Positions 9,196 to 16,920 of a DNA stretch of 64,000 bases are shown in pieces (within the stretch, counting starts at the first letter, position 1; each line of letters opens with the position of its first letter). The position numbers were made by a program, and so were the translations under genes. The stretch is from NCBI RefSeq assembly GCF_025699485.1, contig NZ_JANUXN010000010.1:1-64000 (forward strand). Direction: 5' to 3'. The notes beneath the pieces are model-generated. The model ran no database searches. It was not told the origin of the DNA and was given only the letters and a program-made list of their open reading frames with translations. This DNA is from Thauera carbonicopians (lineage in GTDB: Bacteria; Pseudomonadota; Gammaproteobacteria; Burkholderiales; Rhodocyclaceae).

Positions 9196-9675
9196 CTATC
9201 CAAGGTGCCCCGTCGGAAGGGCAGTCGTGTATTTAACCCGATTCAACGCAAAACTCGAGCGGATGCTCGCCACACAGGGAATCTGTGTCAGGCACTCCAG
9301 TAGCAATTCCTGATATCCCTTCAAATCCTCGATAACCACACGCAGCAAAAAATCAGCTTCACCGCTCATCAGGTAGCACTCCATCACCTCCGGACGCTGC
9401 TCGATTGCACGCGTAAATTCCTCCAGCGACACCTTGTCCTGCTGCTTCAACGAGACATGGACAAAGACGTTGAGGGTTAACCCAAGCTTCAACGGATCGA
9501 CAAGAACCACCGAGCCGCGAATGACGCCGTTCTGCTTCAGATCCGCCACTCTCCTATAGCAAGGCGATGGAGAGAGACCTATACGCTCCGCGAGGTCGGC
9601 GTTGCTGATCTCCGCATTCTCCTGAAGTGCATCGAGGATGCGCAGGCTCGCTTCATCAAGCCCAATCTTGCTCAT
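9196..9675 (-). CDS. Lrp/AsnC-family transcriptional regulator
   Basis: A 159-residue regulator. The N-terminal winged helix-turn-helix reads LDEASLRILDALQENAEIS followed by LAERIGLSPSPCYRRVADL (recognition helix). The C-terminal RAM/AsnC effector domain contains VHVSLKQQ and MSGEADFLLRVV. Lrp-type proteins bind amino acids and often control neighbouring transport or catabolic genes. It is transcribed divergently from an EamA exporter across an AT-rich spacer, so that exporter is the likely target; the aminotransferase pseudogene and aceEF downstream may once have been part of the same regulon. The ligand cannot be predicted. Confidence 0.92.
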   Translation of the reverse strand: MSKIGLDEASLRILDALQENAEISNADLAERIGLSPSPCYRRVADLKQNGVIRGSVVLVDPLKLGLTLNVFVHVSLKQQDKVSLEEFTRAIEQRPEVMECYLMSGEADFLLRVVIEDLKGYQELLLECLTQIPCVASIRSSFALNRVKYTTALPTGHLG

Positions 9676-9818
9676 AATTAATTTATTCCTTTTTTCATCA
9701 TAAATAGAAAATTTTCACCTAATAATTCCGTTAAACTAGAAAATATAGAGCACATTTTTCTATAAGTACGGCCTAGAATTTTCTTTCGAAATATCGTTTT
9801 CCAAAAGAGATTCTAGCA
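9676..9818. promoter_or_regulatory. AT-rich divergent promoter region, Lrp-type gene / EamA gene
   Basis: 143 bases that are strongly AT-rich against a GC-rich background, with many short A and T runs, as expected for an Lrp-type operator. A TATAAG at 9761-9766 is a plausible -10 for the plus-strand transporter, but no good -35 stands at the proper spacing. Individual operator half-sites could not be assigned with certainty. Confidence 0.5.
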
Positions 9819-10760
9819 ATGAGCATCATTGGCAGTTCGCAAACCATCACGAGGGCTTCCCATCCCCTTTCCGCGGGGAACGGAACTTCAGCGTGGCTTG
9901 GAGCCATGGTGTTGCTGTGGGGCTTGAGCTGGCCGGCCACAAAGATCGCACTCGATACGGTGCCGCCACTGTGGCTGGCAGCCATCCGCTTCGGCTCTGC
10001 CGCGATCTGTCTGTTCGCGTTCACCGCCATGCGTGGCCAACTTCGGCGGCCTCCGCGAAAGGACTGGCCAATCGTTTCAAGCATGGGGCTGCTGCAGATG
10101 ATGGCCTTTACCGGACTCGGCATGATCGCCATGACGCATGTCGATACGGGACGAGCGGTGCTGCTCGCCTATACGACCCCGCTGTGGGGCGTCATCGTGA
10201 GCTGGTTGGCGTTCCGTGAGGCACCGACGCGGGTGCAGTTGCTGGCGCTGGTGATTGGTCTGGCCGGAATCGGGCTCATCGTGTCCCCGTTCGAAATGGA
10301 CTGGACAGCGCCAGGCGCGCTCATGGGGGCCACCTTCTTGCTCATCGGAGCGATCTGCTGGTCGATCGTCATCCTGCACGTCAAGCGCCACTGCTGGACC
10401 ACGACTCCTCTTGCACTGGCGCCGTGGCAGATGGCGCTGGCGACTGTCCCGCTGGCGGGCTTCGCCTTCGTGCTGGAGGGCTCACCGGCAACGATCCCTT
10501 TCGATTTCCGCCTGTTGGAGCTTCTGTTCTTCATCGGGCCCGTCGCGACTTCTGCCTGCTTCGTCATCTCGGCCGAGCACGGCAGGCGCATCAGCACCTT
10601 CGCCATGTCGAATTTCACGCTGGGCGTGCCACTGATTGGAATCACAGCGTCCGTGTTCTTTCTGGGCAGCCAACTGACACCGCTCTTCATCGTCGGTCTC
10701 GGCCTGATCGTCAGCGCGGTTGTGCTGACGGCAACGGTAGCAGCACGGACTACGAGGTGA
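9819..10760 (+). CDS. EamA-family (DMT superfamily) transporter
   Basis: A 313-residue protein with about ten transmembrane helices arranged as two EamA repeats. The first starts at MVLLWGLSWPATKIAL, a hallmark of the family; the second begins near GATFLLIGAICWSIVILHVK. The family mostly exports amino acids and other metabolites. It is divergent from an Lrp-type regulator, the classical arrangement for amino-acid exporters. The substrate is unknown. The start at 9819 has only a weak ribosome site (agag). Confidence 0.88.
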   Translation: MSIIGSSQTITRASHPLSAGNGTSAWLGAMVLLWGLSWPATKIALDTVPPLWLAAIRFGSAAICLFAFTAMRGQLRRPPRKDWPIVSSMGLLQMMAFTGLGMIAMTHVDTGRAVLLAYTTPLWGVIVSWLAFREAPTRVQLLALVIGLAGIGLIVSPFEMDWTAPGALMGATFLLIGAICWSIVILHVKRHCWTTTPLALAPWQMALATVPLAGFAFVLEGSPATIPFDFRLLELLFFIGPVATSACFVISAEHGRRISTFAMSNFTLGVPLIGITASVFFLGSQLTPLFIVGLGLIVSAVVLTATVAARTTR

Positions 10761-10872
10761 CGAAAGATATTCCGAGTCGTGGGACGTGAGGTCGCCCAGG
10801 CAATGCATCCCGATCCTGCGCGGAGTTGTCCCGATCGCACGGATCAACATTCAGTACGGAGACAGTCTGCAG

Positions 10873-11402
10873 ATGAAGATATCCCAACGTGCGCAATCCA
10901 TGACGCCATTCTTTGCCATGGAGTTCGGCAAGCATGCGGCCTGTCTTGAGGCGCAGGGGCACAAGATCATCAAGCTCAGCCTCGGCGAGCCGGATTTCGA
11001 TGCACCGCCGATCGTCGGCGACGCTTTCCCAGAAGGCTGCCCTCGCCTGCTTAACCCCCCGAAACGCTCTCCATCTGCGAAGCGCGCCGGGTCGAGTTCA
11101 CACAGCGCCGCAAGCTGGTGCTGGACGGACTGGAGCGAATCGGCCTGCCGGTTCCAGTCTCACCCGATGGAGCGTTCCACGTCTATTTCGACGTCAGCGA
11201 CACCGGCATGACTTCCTGGCAATTCTGCCAACGGGTGCTGGAAGAGGTGCACGCCACGCTGACACCCGGCAAGGATTTCGGCCATTGCAGCGCGAACGTC
11301 CATGTCCGGCTGTCCCATGCCGCCTCCATCGGAGATCTTGAGGAAGCAATCAGGCATCTCGACCAGTTCATGAACCGTCTCAACGCCGAGCGCACATCTT
11401 GA
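10873..11402 (+). pseudogene. Fold-type I PLP aminotransferase, gutted by an internal deletion and a frameshift
   Basis: The N-terminus MKISQRAQSMTPFFAMEFGK and KLSLGEPDFDAPP (frame of 10873) matches the start of AspC/AraT-type aminotransferases. At about 11025 the reading shifts to another frame, giving LSQKAALACLTP, a segment that in intact enzymes lies some 230 residues further on. A second shift in a run of six C (11055-11060) leads to ETLSICEARR, and the normal C-terminus then runs to 11402 (ERIGLPVPVSPDGAFHVYFD, then VRLSHAASIGDLEEAI). The PLP lysine, the cofactor-binding core and most of the large domain are missing. The remaining ~530 bases cannot make an active enzyme. It sits between the EamA exporter and aceE, so amino-acid catabolism was probably the theme of the locus. 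Confidence 0.85.
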
Positions 11403-11476
11403 AACCCCACCCCCACCTGACCGTTTTCCCCCTCTCCCCCTGCATCACGCCCCTTATTCCATCTGAGGATTCCGTA

Positions 11477-14131
11477 ATGACCCCCGACCTCGACCCCATC
11501 GAAACCCGCGAGTGGCTGGATGCTTTTACCGCCATCGCCAAGTTGAGCGGCAGCGACCGCGCACAGTTCATCCTGTCGCAACTGAGCGATGCCGCCCGAG
11601 AACACGGCGTATTCACGCAGAACCAGCCCTTCTCGGCCTACCGAAACACCATTCCACTGGCGAAACAAGGCGCCTATCCAGGCGACCTGGCGATGGAGGA
11701 ACGGATCACTTCGATCATGCGCTGGAATGCGCTGGCGATGGTGGTGCGGGCGAACAAGGCGTTCGGCGAACTGGGTGGCCACATCGCGTCCTATGCTTCG
11801 GCGGCCGAGATATTCGAACTGGGCTTCAACCACTTCTTCCGGGCACGTACCGAGGATTTTTGCGGTGACCTGGTCTATTACCAGCCCCATTCCGCCCCCG
11901 GAATCTATGCCCGCGCCTTTCTGGAGGGACGCCTCTCCGAGGCGCAACTCGCCAACTACCGGCAGGAAGTGGGCGGCAACGGCCTGTGCTCCTATCCGCA
12001 CCCCTGGCTGATGCCGGACTTCTGGCAGGTGCCGACCGGCTCGATGGGGATCGGCCCGCTGAGCGCGGTCTATCAGGCACGCTTCATGCGCTACCTCCAG
12101 GATCGCGGCATGGCCGATACCGAAGGCCGTCACGTCTGGGGTGTGTTCGGCGACGGCGAGATGGACGAGCCCGAATCGGTCGCCGGACTCTCGCTTGCTG
12201 CCCGTGAGGGCCTCGACAACCTCACCTTCATCGTCAACTGCAACCTTCAGCGGCTTGACGGCCCGGTTCGTGGCAACGGCCAGATCATCCAGGAACTGGA
12301 GTCGCTGTTCGTCGGTGCGGGCTGGAACGTCATCAAGGTGCTGTGGGGCAGCGAGTGGGACAGCCTGTTTGCCCGTGACCGCGACCATGCCCTGCTGCGC
12401 CGTTTTGCCGAAACCGTGGATGGCCAGTATCAGAACCTGGGCTCGAAGGATGGCGACTACAACCGCCAGAAGTTCTTCGATGCCGATCCGGCGACCAAGG
12501 CACTGACCGAACACATGACGGACGCCGAGATTCATGCGCTGAAGCGCGGCGGGCACGACTTCCGCAAGCTGTACGCCGCCTTTGCTGCAGCCAAGGCACA
12601 CAAGGGTCGTCCCACGGTCATCCTCGCCAAGACCAAGAAGGGCTATGGCATGGGTGACGCCGGTGAAAGCCGGATGACCGCGCACCAGTCCAAGAAGCTG
12701 AACCTGGACGCGCTGGTGGCTTTCCGCGATCGCTTCAACCTGCCGCTGAGCATGCAGGATCTTGAGGAGCTGCGCTTCTACAAGCCGGCCGAGGAGAGCC
12801 CCGAGATGCGCTACATGCGCGATCGTCGTGCAGCCCTGGGCGGCGCAATGCCGGCACGAACCCGCAAGCCCCCCGAGGGACGCATCCCCGCAGTGCCTGC
12901 GCTGACCGCTTATGCGGGTTTCGCGATCGAGGCAGGCGGCAAGGAAATGTCCACCACCATGGCCTGCGTGCGGATGATGGGCGCTCTGCTGAAGGACAAG
13001 GCGTTCGGCCCGACCATCGTTCCGATCGTCGCCGATGAAGCGCGCACCTTCGGCATGGACAACCTGTTCCGCCAGATCGGCATCTACGCTCCGCAGGGCC
13101 AGCTTTATCAGCCCGAAGACGCTGATTCGATGCTGTTCTACAAGGAAGCGAAGAACGGTCAGCTACTGGAGGAAGGCATCACCGAGGCGGGGGCAATTTC
13201 GTCCTGGGTCGCAGCGGCAACGTCCTACAGCATCCATGGCACGCCGATGCTGCCGATGTACATCTACTACTCGATGTTCGGTTTCCAGCGGATCGGCGAC
13301 TTGATCTGGGCTGCGGCCGACCAGCGCTCGCGCGGTTTCCTGTTCGGTGCGACCGCGGGACGCACCACACTGTCGGGCGAAGGCCTGCAGCATCAGGACG
13401 GCACAAGCCATCTGGTGGCATCGACCATTCCGAACTGCCGCGCCTACGACCCGGCCTATGCCTATGAGCTGGCGGTCATCCTGGACCACGGCATGCGGCG
13501 CATGGTGACCGAAGAACGTGACGAGTTCTTCTACGTGACCATGATGAACGAGAACTACGCGCAACCCGACATGCCGGCAGGCAGCCAGGAGGGGATCATC
13601 AAGGGGCTGCATCGCCTCGGCGAACGTGGCCAGGAGACAAGCAGCCTGCGATTGATCGGTTCCGGCACGATCCTGAACGAAGTGATTGCGGCGGCGGACA
13701 TCCTGCATGACGACTTCGGGATCAGTAGCGAGATCTTCTCGGCCACCAGCTTCCCCGAACTCGCCCGTGAAGCGCAGGCCGTGGAGCGGAGTAACCGCCT
13801 GAGTTGCACTGAGACACCGGCGCTGTCCCATGTCGAGACACTGCTGCCGGGCACCGCTCCCGTCATCGTTGCCACCGATTACGTCCGCGCCTTGCCGCAA
13901 ATGATCGCTCCCTGGGTCAAGGGACGGTTCGTGGCGCTCGGCACCGACGGTTTCGGCCGCTCCGACCAGCGCGGCGTGCTGCGCGCCTTCTTCGAGGTGG
14001 ACCGCAAGTCCATTGCTTTCGCCGCCATCGAGGCAGCAGTCCGCGAAGGATTGCTGGAGAAATCGCTTCTGAAACAAGCCGCCGAAAAACTCGGTATCGA
14101 CGCAACGCATCCCGCGCCCTGGACGAGGTAA
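11477..14131 (+). CDS. aceE: Pyruvate dehydrogenase E1 component, homodimeric type
   Basis: An 884-residue protein, the size of the single-chain (AceE) E1 that decarboxylates pyruvate with thiamine diphosphate and acetylates the E2 lipoyl group. The ThDP motif runs from FGDGEMDEPES (GDG) to FIVNCNLQRLDG (NCN), with the expected ~28-residue spacing. Other AceE landmarks are the N-terminal SAYRNTIPL and the mid-protein YIYYSMFGFQRIGDLIWAA. The ATG at 11477 lies in the context gagg-ttccgta-atg. The aceF gene begins 5 bases after its stop, so the pair is an operon. A second, housekeeping copy elsewhere in the genome is likely but cannot be seen. Confidence 0.95.
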   Translation: MTPDLDPIETREWLDAFTAIAKLSGSDRAQFILSQLSDAAREHGVFTQNQPFSAYRNTIPLAKQGAYPGDLAMEERITSIMRWNALAMVVRANKAFGELGGHIASYASAAEIFELGFNHFFRARTEDFCGDLVYYQPHSAPGIYARAFLEGRLSEAQLANYRQEVGGNGLCSYPHPWLMPDFWQVPTGSMGIGPLSAVYQARFMRYLQDRGMADTEGRHVWGVFGDGEMDEPESVAGLSLAAREGLDNLTFIVNCNLQRLDGPVRGNGQIIQELESLFVGAGWNVIKVLWGSEWDSLFARDRDHALLRRFAETVDGQYQNLGSKDGDYNRQKFFDADPATKALTEHMTDAEIHALKRGGHDFRKLYAAFAAAKAHKGRPTVILAKTKKGYGMGDAGESRMTAHQSKKLNLDALVAFRDRFNLPLSMQDLEELRFYKPAEESPEMRYMRDRRAALGGAMPARTRKPPEGRIPAVPALTAYAGFAIEAGGKEMSTTMACVRMMGALLKDKAFGPTIVPIVADEARTFGMDNLFRQIGIYAPQGQLYQPEDADSMLFYKEAKNGQLLEEGITEAGAISSWVAAATSYSIHGTPMLPMYIYYSMFGFQRIGDLIWAAADQRSRGFLFGATAGRTTLSGEGLQHQDGTSHLVASTIPNCRAYDPAYAYELAVILDHGMRRMVTEERDEFFYVTMMNENYAQPDMPAGSQEGIIKGLHRLGERGQETSSLRLIGSGTILNEVIAAADILHDDFGISSEIFSATSFPELAREAQAVERSNRLSCTETPALSHVETLLPGTAPVIVATDYVRALPQMIAPWVKGRFVALGTDGFGRSDQRGVLRAFFEVDRKSIAFAAIEAAVREGLLEKSLLKQAAEKLGIDATHPAPWTR

Positions 14132-14136
14132 GCACG

Positions 14137-15402
14137 ATGTCAACGATGGATATTCTGGTTCCACAAATCGGCACTTCAACCGAAGTCGTCATCATCGAGA
14201 TTCCAGTAAAGGTGGGCGATACGATTGGCGCCGACGACACGGTGCTCGTGTTGGAGTCCGACAAGGCGACGCTGGATGTTCCCGCCGGGAAGGCCGGCAC
14301 GATTACCGCGCTGCACGTCGCAGTCGGCGATCGGGTGGGTGAAGGGCATCGGATGCTTGCCCTGGAGGCGAACGGCGAGACCACTGCAGCCCCTCCCGCC
14401 ATGCCCGAACCACTTGCAGAGTCGCCCACGCCGGCGCCACCACCAGCCATGGCCGCACAATCCGGAACACCGGCTCCCAGCCCGGCAGGAACCGGCGAAA
14501 TCACGGATTTTCCTGTTTCAGCCTCTCCGGCAATCCGCAAATTCGCACGGGAGCTGGGGGTCGATCTGGGCCAGATAAAGGGAACCGGGCCGAGAGGACG
14601 GATCACACGCGAGGACGTTCAGGCCTACGTGAAGGCCGCACTTTCTCGTGGACCGGTCGAATCGCGCGCAGAGGGATTCCTGGGGCTACCGGCCTGGCCG
14701 CAGATCGATTACGCCAAATTCGGCGAGATCGAGCGTGTGCCGCTATCGCGCATCACCCGTATCTCCGGGCCGGCGTTGACCCGCAACGCCATCATGATCC
14801 CGCATGTGACGAATTTCGACGAGGCTGACGTCACAGACCTGGAAGCTTTCCGCAAGACGGCGAATGCCGATGACGCACCTAAGATCACGATGCTGGCCTT
14901 CGTCGTAAAGGCCGTCGCCAGCACGCTTGAAGCCTTCCCTCGCTTCAATTCCTCGCTCGACGGGGATCACCTGATCCTGAAGAAATACATCAACATTGGC
15001 GTTGCGGCCGACACGCCGGACGGGCTGGTGGTCCCTGTCGTTCGAGACTGCGCAAGCAAGGGACTGCGGACGATCGCCGCCGAGATGGCGGCGTTGGCCG
15101 CAGCCGCGCGAACCGGCAAGCTCAAACCGCAGGACATGCAGGGCGCAACCTTCACGATATCGTCGCTGGGCGGCATCGGCGGCACCAACTTCACGCCGAT
15201 CATCAACGCACCGGAAGTGGCAATCCTGGGCATGACCCGCTCCTCGATCAAACCGGTGTGGGACGGACAGGCATTCCAGCCGAAGCTGATCCAGCCGATG
15301 AGCCTGTCCTGGGATCACCGTGTCGTCGACGGCGTCGCTGCGGCGCGCTTCCTCCAACACTTGAAAACACTGCTGGAGGATTTTCGGCGCGTCAGCGTGT
15401 AG
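14137..15402 (+). CDS. aceF: Pyruvate dehydrogenase E2, dihydrolipoamide acetyltransferase
   Basis: A 421-residue E2. Domains in order: one lipoyl domain (about residues 4-78) with lipoylated lysine K43 in ESDKATLDV; a Pro/Ala-rich linker (~85-115); a peripheral-subunit-binding domain (ASPAIRKFARELGVDL to GRITREDVQAY); and the acetyltransferase core ending with SLSWDHRVVDG, which carries the catalytic His and the DG motif. Only one lipoyl domain is present, whereas many proteobacterial AceF have two or three. It transfers the acetyl group to CoA. No E3 (lipoamide dehydrogenase) gene follows, so E3 must come from another locus. Confidence 0.95.
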   Translation: MSTMDILVPQIGTSTEVVIIEIPVKVGDTIGADDTVLVLESDKATLDVPAGKAGTITALHVAVGDRVGEGHRMLALEANGETTAAPPAMPEPLAESPTPAPPPAMAAQSGTPAPSPAGTGEITDFPVSASPAIRKFARELGVDLGQIKGTGPRGRITREDVQAYVKAALSRGPVESRAEGFLGLPAWPQIDYAKFGEIERVPLSRITRISGPALTRNAIMIPHVTNFDEADVTDLEAFRKTANADDAPKITMLAFVVKAVASTLEAFPRFNSSLDGDHLILKKYINIGVAADTPDGLVVPVVRDCASKGLRTIAAEMAALAAAARTGKLKPQDMQGATFTISSLGGIGGTNFTPIINAPEVAILGMTRSSIKPVWDGQAFQPKLIQPMSLSWDHRVVDGVAAARFLQHLKTLLEDFRRVSV

Positions 15403-15610
15403 GGCAGACACGATTGTTGACCGTTGCATCATCTACGCCGTAGTTCATGGTGCCGGGCGAGGTTAGATGGTTCATGTTCATAAACTGTAACGGGCGGAGC
15501 ACTGGATTCCGCACGCCCTAACGCCAAAGGGCCCGGGCAGCAAACAGCGCCCCGAGCCCCTCATCACCTCGAGCTCTCTGCCGCCCGGCGCCGGACACGC
15601 CTGACTCACG

Positions 15611-15856
15611 TCAGGCAGGCAGCGGCGCCAGCGGGTTGCCGTACATCGGGTCGTCCGGCCTGGAGGCCAGCGCCTTCTCCAGGTCGATGCCGGGCGCCTT
15701 GGCCACACCCGCACCGTAGGCCGGGTCCGCCGCGTGGCAGTTGCGGATGTGGCGGAACTCGATGAACTCCGCTGCATCGCCCATGGCCCGGCCGGTGTTG
15801 CCGAACAGGGCCTCCCGCTGCGCCGGCGTCGTCAGTTGAGCTTCTATCGATGACAT
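15611..15856 (-). pseudogene. Catalase C-terminal fragment
   Basis: 81 residues that match only the extreme C-terminal part of monofunctional heme catalases: [19 protein letters not shown], then [19 protein letters not shown]. Intact catalases are about 480-500 residues; the heme pocket, catalytic His/Asn and proximal Tyr are all absent. The 60 bases between this fragment and the marC stop hold no more of the gene. It therefore looks like the leftover of a deletion. An ATG at 15856 leaves it formally translatable, but no catalase activity is possible. Confidence 0.8.
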
Positions 15857-15915
15857 AGGCAGCGTGATCTGTCTGGCCCAGACAGCCCGATCCGGACGGC
15901 CAGGGCCGGATTACC

Positions 15916-16605
15916 TCAACCAGCCGTATGATCAACCACGATCTCGAGCACGCCGTTGATCACGAACTGCACCGCCATGCATACCAGAAAGAAGCCCATC
16001 ACCCGGGCGATGGCCTCGACACCGCCGCGGCCAATGGCAGCCACGACACGCTCTGCCGAGCGCAGCACGACCCAGAACAGCAGCCCGAGCAATGCGAAGA
16101 CGATGACCGGCGCCACCGCCAGCGCCCAGGGCGCGTAGCCGGCCATCGACGAAGGCCCGATGGTTGCGGCTCCGCTGATGATCATGGCGATGGTCCCCGG
16201 GCCCGCGGTACCGGGAAGAGCCAGGGGAACAAAGGCGATGTTGGTCGTTTCCCTGGCAGCGATCTGCTCCGAGACCGCTTCGGCCTCGGGGATGTCCTCG
16301 TCGATGGGCGACGACGGAAACAGCATCTCGAAGCCGATCCTGGCGACGATCAATCCGCCGGCAATCCTTAGGCCGGGGATCGAAATGCCGAAGGTCTGCA
16401 TGATCCAGGAGCCGGCGTAGAAGGTCACCATCATGATGCCGAATACGTAGAAAGCCGCTTGCGTGACCTGACGCTGGCGTTCGCGAGGCGTCAGCCGCCT
16501 GCCCAGCGACAGCAGCAGCGTCATGGATGTGAGCGGATTCGCCAACGGCAGCAACAGTGCCACCCCGACACTGACAAGGTGTACCAATTGGACGAGTTCC
16601 GCCAT
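15916..16605 (-). CDS. MarC-family integral membrane protein
   Basis: A 229-residue protein with six predicted transmembrane helices. Typical MarC features are LLPLANPLTSMTLLLSLG near the N-terminus, GLRIAGGLIVARIGFEML in the middle and the conserved FVPLALPGTAGPGTIAMII, a repeat-like glycine/proline motif. Despite the name, MarC proteins have no proven role in antibiotic resistance and the transported substrate is unknown. It stands alone on the minus strand; the catalase remnant lies downstream. Confidence 0.88.
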   Translation of the reverse strand: MAELVQLVHLVSVGVALLLPLANPLTSMTLLLSLGRRLTPRERQRQVTQAAFYVFGIMMVTFYAGSWIMQTFGISIPGLRIAGGLIVARIGFEMLFPSSPIDEDIPEAEAVSEQIAARETTNIAFVPLALPGTAGPGTIAMIISGAATIGPSSMAGYAPWALAVAPVIVFALLGLLFWVVLRSAERVVAAIGRGGVEAIARVMGFFLVCMAVQFVINGVLEIVVDHTAG

Positions 16606-16920
16606 TTTCCTCCCCCTTCGAACGACGCTCTGTCGCAGCCCGTCTCAATCGACGCGGATACACGGCCGCACCGTGGCAGAAATGGCGTCCGGCAGCCAGA
16701 TCAGGCCGGCTCGGCCCGGGCCATGACGCCCAGTGTGCGGAAGGCATTGTAGCGGCTGGGCGAAACCAGCGAACCTAGGCCGCGCAGGACGAAGGGCGGA
16801 TACCATCCGCCCAGCCGCTCCCGACCTGGCAAGGCGAGAATGATCAGCGGTTTCAGGCTGAAGGCCGTGGATGAGGGTTCGAGAACCGGAGCAGTTTCGC
16901 AGCGCATGGCTGCACTCGAC
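16606..16920 (-). other. Spacer between marC and the fyuA-like gene, with a doubtful small ORF
   Basis: 315 bases. On the minus strand an open frame from 16931 to 16701 encodes 76 residues; its second half (KPLIILALPGRERLGGWYPP, then FVLRGLGSL, ending RTLGVMARAEPA) looks protein-like and could be the tail of a lost gene of the siderophore operon. It overlaps the receptor's stop codon and has no clear ribosome site. I do not recognise it. No terminator was identified for the receptor. Confidence 0.35.
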
